Shown piece after piece: positions 25,174 to 34,230 of a stretch of DNA of 64,000 nucleotides (within the stretch, counting starts at the first letter, position 1; every line of letters begins with the position of its first letter). The stretch lies in assembly GCA_018666155.1 (NCBI GenBank), contig JABJAH010000061.1, positions 62,001 to 126,000 of the forward strand. Reading direction: 5' to 3'. Origin of the DNA: Rhodospirillaceae bacterium. Lineage in GTDB: Bacteria > Pseudomonadota > Alphaproteobacteria > Rhodospirillales > Rhodospirillaceae. The notes under the pieces are model-generated. The model made no database searches. It was not told the origin of the DNA and worked only from the letters and a program-made list of their open reading frames with translations. The translations under genes were made by a program, and so were the position numbers.

Positions 25174-25965
25174 ATGGGACAGCAATCTTCCGTGCGCGCA
25201 TTAGAGCGCGGCCTGGCTATCATTCAATTGTTGAATCGGCACAATGGGCTAACCGTGACTCAGGTTGGCCAGCTTACAGACTTGCCCCGGCCCACCGCCT
25301 TTCGACTTCTCCGGACGCTTGAATCCCTTGGGTTTCTGTTTCGCGACAAGCAGGACAAGAAGTACCGTTTGACCCTGCAGGTTCGCACCTTGAGTCATGG
25401 CTATGATCAGGAAGAATGGATCCCTAAAGTTGCGCGCCCCATCATGGTCGACTTGTGCAAAAAGATGCTGTGGCCCTTGGCTCTCGGCACCATAAATGGC
25501 GCCCATATTTTGGTCCGCGACACGACCGATGAGATCAGCCCTTTCGCAATCCGCCGTCATCGTGGGGGATTGCAGATTCCCCTGCTCAGCACGGCGTCTG
25601 GATCTGCGTATCTGGCTTTCAGTGATACCAACAAACGAGAAGAGTTGATCGAATTCGCCATGGCCGAAGATCGAGATGCGCTATCCAGCGGCGGCTCTAA
25701 CATAGAGTTGTACCGACGTTCACTGGAAGCCGTTCGCTCGGATGGCTACGCGTGTATGCGTGTAGTCGGACCGAACCATAACGCGCTGGCCTTTCCCGTC
25801 ATGGTCCATGGAGAAATCTTCGCGACAATTTCAGCGCGCTTCTACACAACAGCGATGACTCTGCAGCAAGCAGTGGAACGCTACGCCGACGATATGCGAG
25901 AGGCGTCTCTGAGGATGGGTCAGGAAATCGGATCTTGGAACGATAAGCTACCGGACGCCGCCTAA
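25174..25965 (+). CDS. IclR-family transcriptional regulator
   Basis: A 263-residue IclR regulator. The N-terminal winged helix (about residues 5-65) is SSVRALERGLAIIQLLNRHNGLTVTQVGQLTDLPRPTAFRLLRTLESLGFL, and the effector-binding GAF-like domain covers about 85-255. The ATG at 25174 (MGQQSSVRALERG) is preferred; the frame is open 22 codons upstream. Family members bind small aromatic or organic-acid effectors and usually regulate adjacent catabolic genes. It lies between a divergent hydrolase gene and a convergent MFS gene that abuts it (1-base gap). Confidence 0.92.
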   Translation: MGQQSSVRALERGLAIIQLLNRHNGLTVTQVGQLTDLPRPTAFRLLRTLESLGFLFRDKQDKKYRLTLQVRTLSHGYDQEEWIPKVARPIMVDLCKKMLWPLALGTINGAHILVRDTTDEISPFAIRRHRGGLQIPLLSTASGSAYLAFSDTNKREELIEFAMAEDRDALSSGGSNIELYRRSLEAVRSDGYACMRVVGPNHNALAFPVMVHGEIFATISARFYTTAMTLQQAVERYADDMREASLRMGQEIGSWNDKLPDAA

Positions 25966-25966
25966 T

Positions 25967-27208
25967 TTAGGACTGAGCACCGGCCGCTGTCTCTGAATCC
26001 TGTGGGAACGGCATCCGATAGGTCAGCGCTAAAAATATCAACGACAAACAGCCTGCGATTAACATGCTGGTCCGTGGCGTGGTGAATGCAGCGACCGTAC
26101 CCCAGACGGGGCTGCCCAATGCATAACCCGCCATCAACGTCATATTTAAAATGGCGATGCCCCGCCCTCGCACTTCATTTGGCAAAATCAGCTGGGCTGA
26201 AATTTGTAGGGCCGACATCACAAAAAACCATGCCGTCCCAGCGCAAAGCAGAATTGCACCCATCGCGTATGAATTAGTCGTGGCAGAAAGAAGGACCAGC
26301 ATGACGGCGTGGATGATGATCGCGCCGAGTACGATTGAATTGCGCGAATACCGGATTGATAATCGCCCGTAATTTAACGCCCCGGTTATCGCTCCCATAC
26401 CGAAACATCCAAAGACCAGGCCATAGTCCGCGGAGTTGGGAACCAGCATTGGCATCATGGCGATAATGATCGAAGTCACCGCAAAGAACAGGCCACCGCG
26501 CAACATCACTGTCCGGAGTCGATCCGACTGGCGCACAAAGCGGAAGCCGGTGCCCATCGCGCTTAGGAAGCTTTCCCCAGATGTATCGGCCGCCTGGGGA
26601 GTGCGCCGCCACCATATGAGGACGGCCAGCAAAAACACGTAGGTTGCAGCGTTCATGCCGATCAGCGCCGCACCCCCGACAATCGGAATCAGGACACCCG
26701 CAATACCTGGGCCGAGGACCCGAGCCCCGTTGTTGGCGACGCTATAAAGACTAACCGCGTACGGGACGTTTTTTTGTCCAACGATTTCCGGTACCACAGC
26801 AGATTGGGTCGGCTGATTGAGGGCAAAACCGACCGCAAGTAAACCTGACAATGCCAGCAACATAACAGGGTCTTTGTTGCCCATGAATATGAGGACAGCG
26901 AGAAGGGCCGCGGCGACCATCATCCAAATGTTGGCGAAGATCAGGAGTCGTCGTCGATCAAAGGTGTCGGCAAGCGTGCCCGCCGCGACGATCAGCAAGA
27001 CAGTCGGCAGAAAATAGGCCGTCTGCACCAGAGAAACGAGGATCGGGTCACCGTTTGTCCAATCCTTCATCAGCCAGGCCGCCGTTATGGTCTGCATCCA
27101 ATACCCGAGGTTGGATAGGCAAATACCAATCCAGATCCAGCGAAAGAGGGGTATACGCAGGAGGGACCAGATACTCGTATCGGGTGGGGTGTCGGTGTCG
27201 GCGTTCAC
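25967..27208 (-). CDS. MFS transporter (EntS/MFS_3-like)
   Basis: A major facilitator of about 413 residues with roughly 11-12 hydrophobic helices. The N-terminal IPLFRWIWIGICLSNLGYWMQTITAAWLM and the LADTFDRRRLLIFANIW loop (A-like motif) resemble the EntS-type exporter subgroup. The start is uncertain: GTG at 27208 gives a typical short N-terminus, while ATGs at 27283 and 27319 add residues of non-protein-like composition. It is divergent from the amine-oxidase operon. It could export a product or toxic intermediate of the neighbouring enzymes. Confidence 0.85.
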   Translation of the reverse strand: MNADTDTPPDTSIWSLLRIPLFRWIWIGICLSNLGYWMQTITAAWLMKDWTNGDPILVSLVQTAYFLPTVLLIVAAGTLADTFDRRRLLIFANIWMMVAAALLAVLIFMGNKDPVMLLALSGLLAVGFALNQPTQSAVVPEIVGQKNVPYAVSLYSVANNGARVLGPGIAGVLIPIVGGAALIGMNAATYVFLLAVLIWWRRTPQAADTSGESFLSAMGTGFRFVRQSDRLRTVMLRGGLFFAVTSIIIAMMPMLVPNSADYGLVFGCFGMGAITGALNYGRLSIRYSRNSIVLGAIIIHAVMLVLLSATTNSYAMGAILLCAGTAWFFVMSALQISAQLILPNEVRGRGIAILNMTLMAGYALGSPVWGTVAAFTTPRTSMLIAGCLSLIFLALTYRMPFPQDSETAAGAQS

Positions 27209-27388
27209 GCGGTTAGAAGCCTTTGCCTCGAATGGGTTAGGGATGGCACAAAACCTTGTCAGACCGGGCCCGCCAATCGGCATCTGAGGGCCGACCACTG
27301 GGTGACGGTTCACCCCCATCCGCTGTTGCCAGTGTCATGGACAAGAAAGCATGATCCCACAAGTCCAGACCAACAAATTGAGAGCATT

Positions 27389-28855
27389 ATGCGCAGACCA
27401 CTGAACAAACCATCGCGCCGCAAAATCCTACAAGGGGCCACAATTCTGGCCGCCGGGACACTGGCGTCACCGCGCCTTCGCGCCGCTGAGCGCACCGATG
27501 TCACGATTATTGGTGCCGGGTTTGCCGGTTTGAACGCGGCCATTCTTTTGGCCGATGAAGGCATGAGCGTCACCGTCCTCGAAGCCAACAATCGGGTTGG
27601 GGGGCGCGCTTTCACGGCTGACCATATTTACGGCAGGCCTGAGTTGGGCGCCCATCAGATCGGCCCGTATTACGCCCGCATTCGCGATATGGCGCAGCGG
27701 CTTGAGGTCGAGTTGGCTGCGGGTTCGAACTTCAATGCCCCCTACACGTTTGCCATTGGTGACACGCTCATTCGCAAAGAAGAATGGGAGAACCACGAAC
27801 TCAATAAAACTGTTGGCGCTGAGCGCACCGCGCTGCCGTCTGCCATGCAGGGGTTTTACATTGGTAAGCACAATCCCTTTGAAGGGTTTGACGACTGGCT
27901 TGAGCCGGAAGCGGCACGCTTTGACATTTCACTGGCTGAGTGGCTCATCGAAAAGGGCATATCCAAAGAGGCGATGCGTTTGGTCAATGCCGGACTTGTC
28001 GCGCCGGATGCGTCGAGCGTGTCTCTACTGACCTTGCTCCAGGAAGCAACGCGTGGACGTTTGATGTCTGGCGCGGGCGACTCAAAAGGCAAAGACAGGT
28101 TTGAACAGTATGCCTTGGCCAGCGCGCATGTGGTTGGCGGAACATCCCGCTTGCCGGAGGCGATGGCTCGGCATCTGGGTGACTCTGTACTCTTGAATAA
28201 GATTGTGACGAACATCGATCTGTCTGACGGTGGCGCCGACATTACCTGTCTCGACGGAACGCGTTACCAATCTGACTTCGTTATTTCTGCGATACCCTTT
28301 GGTCCTCTCCGTCGCGTATCAATCACCCCCGCGCTGGGTGGTGAGCAAGCCGCAGCCGTGCGCCACATGCCCTATGCCACCAACTCGCAAGTGCATATGC
28401 GTTTGAAAGGCGAACCATTCTGGGAACAAGATGGCATGGATGCTTCGCTCTGGTCTGACGGCGCGCTCAATATTGTGCGTCAGCCCCTCGACTATGATGG
28501 CACCCGTAATCGTCTGGTCGCCATCGGCTCTGGTAAAAAGGGCGAGCGGCTCGATCAACTACAACCCAAAGAGCGCGGTGAGTTTGTTGTGCGCGAGATT
28601 GAGCGGCTCAGACCTTCGACCAAAGGTAAAATAGAAGTCACCGGTATTCACTCGTGGCCGCAATACGACTTTGTCTCCGGTTGTCGCCATTCCTATGGTC
28701 CCGGACAAGTGACCCGTTTTGCCCACGAAATGATCAAACCGCATCATCGTATGCACTTTGCTGGTGAGCACACCCGTCGACTCGAGATCGGCATGGAATC
28801 CGCAATGGAATCAGGTGAGCGAGCCGCTTATGAAATTCTTGAGAGAACCGTTTAA
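27389..28855 (+). CDS. Flavin amine oxidase, TAT-exported (copy 1)
   Basis: A 488-residue FAD-dependent amine oxidase. The twin-arginine signal is PSRRKILQGATILAAGTLA, so the folded flavoprotein is exported to the periplasm. The FAD motif VTIIGAGFAGLNAAILLADEGMSVTVLEANNRVGGRAF lies at about residues 40-75, and the C-terminal FAD-contact motif is HFAGEHTRRLEIGMESAMESGERAAYEIL. Family members oxidise primary, secondary or poly-amines to aldehydes or imines with H2O2. The ATG at 27389 is chosen for the TAT signal; the frame extends upstream. A paralogue follows after 13 bases. Confidence 0.9.
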   Translation: MRRPLNKPSRRKILQGATILAAGTLASPRLRAAERTDVTIIGAGFAGLNAAILLADEGMSVTVLEANNRVGGRAFTADHIYGRPELGAHQIGPYYARIRDMAQRLEVELAAGSNFNAPYTFAIGDTLIRKEEWENHELNKTVGAERTALPSAMQGFYIGKHNPFEGFDDWLEPEAARFDISLAEWLIEKGISKEAMRLVNAGLVAPDASSVSLLTLLQEATRGRLMSGAGDSKGKDRFEQYALASAHVVGGTSRLPEAMARHLGDSVLLNKIVTNIDLSDGGADITCLDGTRYQSDFVISAIPFGPLRRVSITPALGGEQAAAVRHMPYATNSQVHMRLKGEPFWEQDGMDASLWSDGALNIVRQPLDYDGTRNRLVAIGSGKKGERLDQLQPKERGEFVVREIERLRPSTKGKIEVTGIHSWPQYDFVSGCRHSYGPGQVTRFAHEMIKPHHRMHFAGEHTRRLEIGMESAMESGERAAYEILERTV

Positions 28856-28868
28856 AGGGACTTCTTCA

Positions 28869-30350
28869 ATGACACACACTTCGCCACCCAAACGCGCTCT
28901 GAGTCGCCGCGGATTTAACGCGGCTCTGGGCGCTGCCACATCGCTACCTCTGTTGGGTCGCAAAGCCTTCGCCTTTGAATCAGCCGATGTCATCGTTATT
29001 GGCGCTGGTTTGGCTGGCTTAAACGCGGCCCTTAATCTCGAACAAGAGGGCTATAGCGTCATCGTTCTTGAGGCGGCCGATTATGTCGGCGGTCGCACGC
29101 TTACCTATGACTTTCCTTCAGGACCGACCAATGCTGGCGGCCAGACCATTGGTCCGTACTACGCTCGGGTTCGCGATTTGGCACACCGGTTTGACGTGCC
29201 ATTGATCACGCCACCCGGTCGCGTCGCCATGGGCAACTATGTCAGTGGAGAACTGGTGTCATCGGCGGATTGGCCGAACGCCAAGGTGAACAAGACCGTC
29301 GGCGCTGAGCGTAATGTTCAGCCAGGGGCCTTGGAGTTCTTTTATCTATCGAACAACAACCCGCTGCCCGATGTGGAAAGCTGGACGGAAGCCGAACAGG
29401 CGCATCTTGATGTGTCCATCGCGAGATACATGATCAACAAGGGGGCGTCGGAAGAAGCCTTACGCCTCGCCAGCATTACGATGAATGTTTTTAGCCTGTC
29501 GACGGGCTCAGCCTTGGCTTATCTCCGGGACATAAAACGCCTGCAGTGGGGTATCGCGACATCCGACAATCAGAATACGCGCTCGACCTATGGCGCGGGT
29601 GCCGCAGACGGTTTTGAATTCAACGAAGTTGCAGGTGGCACGCAGCGCTTGCCGGAAGCTATGGCGGCGGCACTAAAAGGTGATGTGCGGCTCAATCAAC
29701 CGGTGCGTTCCGTTTCCATGACCGGTGACAACGTCGAAGTGAAGACCTTTGACGGCAGCCGTTTCCAAAGCAAATACGTTGTCTCTGCGGTGCCGTTCTC
29801 GGTGTTGCGGAATATCGATGTCTTTCCTCATTTTGAGGGCATTCAAAGGACTGCGGTGCGTCAGTCCGGACATGGCAACACGGTGCGGGTGTTTATGGAA
29901 CCGAAGACGCCATTTTGGGACGACGATATTGGTGAACCCGGCCTCTATTCGGACACGGCCATTGAGCGTGTCTTCGCCCGCAGCAACGAAGAGGGTGAAA
30001 TTGTTGGCATCGACTGTTGGGTCAACGGCAATGCCGCCTTCCGATTAGATCAGTTGCCGACCGAAGCCGTCGGCGACTTCGTGGTCGACACCTTGGCCAA
30101 TATCCGGCCTGCATCCCGGGGCAAAGTCGATGTCATCAAGGTTCACTCGTGGGCCAAGCATTCGGCGTCGGGCTGTTGCCGTCACGTGTTTGAAGCGGGG
30201 CAGGTCAAGGAGTGGGCTGATGTCATGGCCAAGCCCCATGGCCGCCTGCATCTTGCCGGTGAACAAACCCGGAGTATTGAGAACGGAATGGAAGCCGCCG
30301 CCAAATCTGGTGAGCGGGCCGCCTTCGAAATCATGGAACGCATTAGCTAG
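28869..30350 (+). CDS. Flavin amine oxidase, TAT-exported (copy 2)
   Basis: A 493-residue paralogue of copy 1, with TAT signal LSRRGFNAALGAATSLPLLG and FAD motif VIVIGAGLAGLNAALNLEQEGYSVIVLEAADYVGGRT. It has the same C-terminal LHLAGEQTRSIENGMEAAAKSGERAAFEIM pattern. The ATG at 28869 follows AAAGGGA 8 bases upstream; earlier in-frame starts overlap the previous gene. The shared GPYYARVRDLAHR segment shows close common ancestry of the two copies. It is co-transcribed with copy 1 and, after 9 bases, with two serine hydrolases. The amine substrate is unknown. Confidence 0.9.
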   Translation: MTHTSPPKRALSRRGFNAALGAATSLPLLGRKAFAFESADVIVIGAGLAGLNAALNLEQEGYSVIVLEAADYVGGRTLTYDFPSGPTNAGGQTIGPYYARVRDLAHRFDVPLITPPGRVAMGNYVSGELVSSADWPNAKVNKTVGAERNVQPGALEFFYLSNNNPLPDVESWTEAEQAHLDVSIARYMINKGASEEALRLASITMNVFSLSTGSALAYLRDIKRLQWGIATSDNQNTRSTYGAGAADGFEFNEVAGGTQRLPEAMAAALKGDVRLNQPVRSVSMTGDNVEVKTFDGSRFQSKYVVSAVPFSVLRNIDVFPHFEGIQRTAVRQSGHGNTVRVFMEPKTPFWDDDIGEPGLYSDTAIERVFARSNEEGEIVGIDCWVNGNAAFRLDQLPTEAVGDFVVDTLANIRPASRGKVDVIKVHSWAKHSASGCCRHVFEAGQVKEWADVMAKPHGRLHLAGEQTRSIENGMEAAAKSGERAAFEIMERIS

Positions 30351-30359
30351 GACCTCATC

Positions 30360-31646
30360 ATGAATCGCATCGTCACTGTCGGCTGGCTGTCACTTTGTAT
30401 GGGGCTGCCTTTGCCGGCCGTGGCGGAAGACCCGCTTCCACCGGCAACACCGAATAGTGTTGGCATGACGGCTGACGGTCTTGAGGCACTGGCCGCCAGT
30501 ATGCGGGGACTGGTTGATGAGGGCCTCCGTGCTGGTGTGGTCTGGGGCGTGGTCAAAGACGGCAAGCTGGTTCAGCTTGAAGCCTACGGACAACGCAATG
30601 TCGATGCCGCGCTGCCAATGGAGACCGATACTGTTTTCCGTCTCTATTCGCAAACCCGTGCGGTAACCGCTGCAGCCATTCTGACCTTAGTTGATGACGG
30701 CAAGATCAACCTTGATGACCCAGTGGCTGATTACCTCCCTGAAATCGGCCGGATGAAAGTGATTGCGGAATTAAGTCGGGATCGCGTCATTCAAACCGTC
30801 CCACAAAGCCCGCCGATGACGGTTCGTCATCTATTTAACTATACGTCCGGTCTTGGCTACGCTCGGGACTGGCCCGCAGGTATCGGCATCGAGCAGCGCG
30901 ACATCTTGTCTTTGGATGGCGATCTCGGCGATATGGTGACGAAGTTCGCCAAATATCCTTTATTGGCGCAGCCCGGCGAGCGCTGGATCTATGGCTTCCA
31001 TTCCGATGTATTGGGCGCGCTGGCGGAAGTCGTCTCTGGTCGGAAATTCAATGACTTCCTTGATCGTCGACTCCTCAAACGCATTGGCATGGATGATACT
31101 GGGTATTGGGTGCGCCGCGGATCCAACGATCGCTTGGCCGAAGTCTACGGGTCAGGTGACGGTGATGCGCTCGTCGCTGTCTCGGCTCCAGCATCCAGCA
31201 CCTATACTGAACCTGGAACGATGTTCTCGGCTGGCGGTGGCTTGGTCTCGACGGTTCCCGATTACCTTCGCTTCGGTCAGATGATCTTGAACGGCGGTGA
31301 GCTTGATGGCGTCCGCGTCTTAAAGGCGGGCACGGTCGCTACCATGGGGACCAACGCCTTAACGTCAATCCAAGGCACAGTTTCGTTCGGCGATGGTTTC
31401 AATCCGCCGAAACCTTTTAGTGGCTACGGTTGGGGGTTGGGCATTGGCGTGCGCCTGGCCGATGCTGTGCATACCGTTCCAGGCTCACCCGGCGATCTCG
31501 TCTGGGGTGGCCTTGCCAACACCACCTATTTCTTTGATCCCACTGAAAACATCGTCGCTGTCGCCATGACTCAATATCTCGGGCCTAACGCTGATGAAGT
31601 TGTCTTCCGTTTGCGCGAAGGCGTTTACGGCGCATTGGAGAAGTAA
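30360..31646 (+). CDS. Secreted beta-lactamase-family hydrolase with SxxR motif (copy 1)
   Basis: A 428-residue protein of the beta-lactamase/EstB family with signal peptide MNRIVTVGWLSLCMGLPLPAVA. The region normally holding SxxK reads FRLYSQTRAVTAAAILTLVDDGKINLDDPV, so the general-base lysine is arginine. Other family signatures remain: VRHLFNYTSGLGY, WIYGFHSDVLGALAEVVSG, FSAGGGLVSTVPDYLRFGQMILNGGELDG and GLANTTYFFDP. Hydrolysis of an ester, amide or peptide is the family role, but the substitution makes activity uncertain. It follows the amine oxidase by 9 bases and precedes a paralogue by 3 bases. Confidence 0.9.
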   Translation: MNRIVTVGWLSLCMGLPLPAVAEDPLPPATPNSVGMTADGLEALAASMRGLVDEGLRAGVVWGVVKDGKLVQLEAYGQRNVDAALPMETDTVFRLYSQTRAVTAAAILTLVDDGKINLDDPVADYLPEIGRMKVIAELSRDRVIQTVPQSPPMTVRHLFNYTSGLGYARDWPAGIGIEQRDILSLDGDLGDMVTKFAKYPLLAQPGERWIYGFHSDVLGALAEVVSGRKFNDFLDRRLLKRIGMDDTGYWVRRGSNDRLAEVYGSGDGDALVAVSAPASSTYTEPGTMFSAGGGLVSTVPDYLRFGQMILNGGELDGVRVLKAGTVATMGTNALTSIQGTVSFGDGFNPPKPFSGYGWGLGIGVRLADAVHTVPGSPGDLVWGGLANTTYFFDPTENIVAVAMTQYLGPNADEVVFRLREGVYGALEK

Positions 31647-31649
31647 ACC

Positions 31650-32945
31650 ATGAAACACCCTCTTGCCATTTATGCAGCGTCTCTTGTGCTTGCAATTTCT
31701 TCGCCATCTCTAGCCATGGACGAAGCCGCGCCGTTGGACGTCGGTTTATCAGCCTTGGCCATGGGACACCTTGATGCCTCGATGGCAGCCTTGGTCGAAA
31801 CGGGTCGCCGATCCGGTGTGGTCTGGGCTGTCGCTAAAAACGGTAAATTGGTGAGTCATAAAACAGCCGGTCTACGGGATGTTGAAAACGACCTACCGAT
31901 GGAAACGGACACGCTGTTCCGCCTCTACTCCATGACTCGGGCGGTTACGACGGTCGCGGTTATGACCATGTTCGAAGAGGGCAAATTCGAACTTGATGAC
32001 CCGGTCGCAAAATTTATCCCGGCATTCGCCGACACGCCTGTTCTCAAGGATCGCAAGGGTGATCCGACGGACACTGAGCCGCAGCAAACCCCGCTCACCG
32101 TGCGTCACCTTCTGACCTATACGTCGGGTCTCGGATATCCCTTTGATTATGATCCCTCCCTTAAGGTTGGATTCGAGAACACACTTGGTCCCGGCATCAC
32201 CATTGAGCAGGGGGTCAACTTCCTCGCATCGACGCCGCTGCTCTTTCAGCCGGGCAAACATTGGTACTACGGTTTTTCCGGTGACGTTCTGGGTCGCTTA
32301 GTCGAGATCTGGTCTGGTCAACCTTACGACGTCTTTTTGCGTGAGAGCATTTTCGAACCCCTCGGCCTCAATGATATGGGTTTCCAGATTGCCGACGATC
32401 AATGGGACCGGTTGGCAAAGGTTTACGCCCCAGGCGATGGTGGCAGCTTGGTCGACGCGACAGCCCGTGCGCCAGTGATCAATTCATACCGTGCCGGCGA
32501 CACGATATTCTCTGGCGGCGGTGGCTTGGTCGGCACTGCCATCGACTATTTACGTTTTGCCCAAATGCTCCTCGACGGCGGCGAACTGGATGGGGTTCGT
32601 ATTCTGAAGCCTGAGACCGTTGCGCTGCTCTCCCGCAATCACCTAACACCCGAGCAAGGCCCGTTAAATTGGTACGCGCATGGGCGATTTACAGAGAGTG
32701 ACCCATGGTCGCGCCTGAATGGATACGGTTGGGGTTTGAGCATCGGTGTTCGTATTGATGGCCAACCGCATACGGTTGGCGGTGGTCGCGGCGAGTTCAA
32801 ATGGGATGGCCTTGCCAACACCACATTCTTTATCGACCCCGAGAACGACATCGTCGCCGTCGCTATGACGCAGTACCTTGGGTCGGGGCAGGACGATCTC
32901 GAAATGGTGTTGCGGACGTCGTTGTATGGCGGCGTGCTCGACTAA
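31650..32945 (+). CDS. Secreted beta-lactamase-family hydrolase with SxxR motif (copy 2)
   Basis: A 431-residue paralogue of the previous gene, with signal peptide MKHPLAIYAASLVLAISSPSLA. The nucleophile segment FRLYSMTRAVTTVAVMTMFEEGKFELDDPV again has SxxR. It shares VRHLLTYTSGLGYPFDY, YYGFSGDVLGRLVEIWSG, FSGGGGLVGTAIDYLRFAQMLLDGGELDG and GLANTTFFIDPENDIVAVAMTQYLG. The gene starts 3 bases after copy 1 and its stop overlaps the convergent MFS gene by 4 bases. It is the last gene of the 27.4-32.9 kb operon of exported proteins. Confidence 0.9.
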   Translation: MKHPLAIYAASLVLAISSPSLAMDEAAPLDVGLSALAMGHLDASMAALVETGRRSGVVWAVAKNGKLVSHKTAGLRDVENDLPMETDTLFRLYSMTRAVTTVAVMTMFEEGKFELDDPVAKFIPAFADTPVLKDRKGDPTDTEPQQTPLTVRHLLTYTSGLGYPFDYDPSLKVGFENTLGPGITIEQGVNFLASTPLLFQPGKHWYYGFSGDVLGRLVEIWSGQPYDVFLRESIFEPLGLNDMGFQIADDQWDRLAKVYAPGDGGSLVDATARAPVINSYRAGDTIFSGGGGLVGTAIDYLRFAQMLLDGGELDGVRILKPETVALLSRNHLTPEQGPLNWYAHGRFTESDPWSRLNGYGWGLSIGVRIDGQPHTVGGGRGEFKWDGLANTTFFIDPENDIVAVAMTQYLGSGQDDLEMVLRTSLYGGVLD

Positions 32946-34225
32946 ACCGCGATCTCGTCGATATCCAATCCGGATTTGAGGCTCGGCAGCATTGCTGCGG
33001 CTACGGTTGCGACGATCGCTGCCGGAACCGCCGCCCAAGTGAAGGCTTCTTGCCAACTGATGGACTCAACAAGATAGGCGACACCTAGAGGGAAAGTTGC
33101 GAAGGATAAAAGCACTCCCGCGAGCATCACAGCTGAGGCCGTTGCTCGCGCGCGGGTTGGAAATAATTCTGCGGCCAGCGCCCACATCGCAGAGGCTGAT
33201 GCATAGAAGGTCATGGTCATCGCGCCAAACCACAGCACATTCTCACTGTAGGTTTGGGGAACCCAGATTAAACCGGCTAGCGCAGCGGTACCGACGATCA
33301 TGCAGATCAGAACCGTGTTGCGCCGGGTTATGAAAAACTCGCCGATGATGGCGACACCGATGTATCCAATCGCGCCAATGCCATAGGACAAACCCACGAT
33401 CTCGGCCGCTTCCCGCTCCGTGTAGCCATGCACAGTGCTAAAAAAGGTCGGAAAATAGAAAGCCGTACCCGCGTAGGCGCCACCCTGAAAAAAGAACAGA
33501 AGAAAACACCATGTGGTGCGGCTGCGCAGGGCGGGTTCCCACAGCACTTTGAGTTTTTCTGTCCAGGCCGATAGATCCCAGATGCCCCTGTGGTCGGCGG
33601 TATGGTCGGCGGTTTGGGCAACAAAACGGGCGGATTCCGGCAGGGCCCGCGCAATGATAAAAGCGAGGGGGATCACGGCGAGGGCCGGCAGGAAAATATA
33701 GCGCCAACCAAAAGCCTCCAGAATCGGCGCCCCGATTAACGCAGCGAGAAACCAGCCCAGCGCATATCCGGTTTGCAAGAGGCCAGTCATTAGGCCGCGC
33801 ACGCCCGCGGGTGCCGCTTCTGCCATATAGGCGTTTACCAGCGGCAAAATTCCAGCGCTGAGACCGAAGGCACAGGCCCGCAGCATTGTCAGGGTCATAA
33901 CTGTTGGTGCGAGAGCATGGACGCCGACCAAAAAGGCGGAGGTTGCGAGACAGAAAATAAACAGGCGTCGTCGTCCGAAGCGGTCAGCAGCGACGCCGAT
34001 GGTTACCGTGGCAATTGCGGCGAACACAAAAGAGACTGAGAGAATGGCGCCGATTGTTGGGAGTCCGACATCAAAGGTCGCCATGATTCCCGGGATAGCG
34101 TAGCTGAACAGAGATTGATCAAAGTTGGATAGGGTCTGTCCAACCATGCAGATGGCGAAAATCAATAACGGCGTGCCACTGACTTGCCTGATGACGCTAC
34201 GGAGATTTGTTTGTGGTGGTGTCAT
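32942..34225 (-). CDS. MFS transporter (sugar/aromatic-acid:proton symporter-like)
   Basis: A 427-residue major facilitator with 12 predicted helices. IGVAADRFGRRRLFIFCL between helices 2 and 3 is the MFS A motif, LPESARFVAQ ends the N-terminal half, and ITRRNTVLICMI is the corresponding C-half loop. The pattern fits the AAHS/metabolite-proton symporter groups that import organic acids. It lies 5 bases downstream of a solute-binding protein gene and is probably co-transcribed with it, an unusual pairing because such binding proteins normally serve ABC permeases. Confidence 0.88.
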   Translation of the reverse strand: MTPPQTNLRSVIRQVSGTPLLIFAICMVGQTLSNFDQSLFSYAIPGIMATFDVGLPTIGAILSVSFVFAAIATVTIGVAADRFGRRRLFIFCLATSAFLVGVHALAPTVMTLTMLRACAFGLSAGILPLVNAYMAEAAPAGVRGLMTGLLQTGYALGWFLAALIGAPILEAFGWRYIFLPALAVIPLAFIIARALPESARFVAQTADHTADHRGIWDLSAWTEKLKVLWEPALRSRTTWCFLLFFFQGGAYAGTAFYFPTFFSTVHGYTEREAAEIVGLSYGIGAIGYIGVAIIGEFFITRRNTVLICMIVGTAALAGLIWVPQTYSENVLWFGAMTMTFYASASAMWALAAELFPTRARATASAVMLAGVLLSFATFPLGVAYLVESISWQEAFTWAAVPAAIVATVAAAMLPSLKSGLDIDEIAV

Positions 34226-34230
34226 CTATT

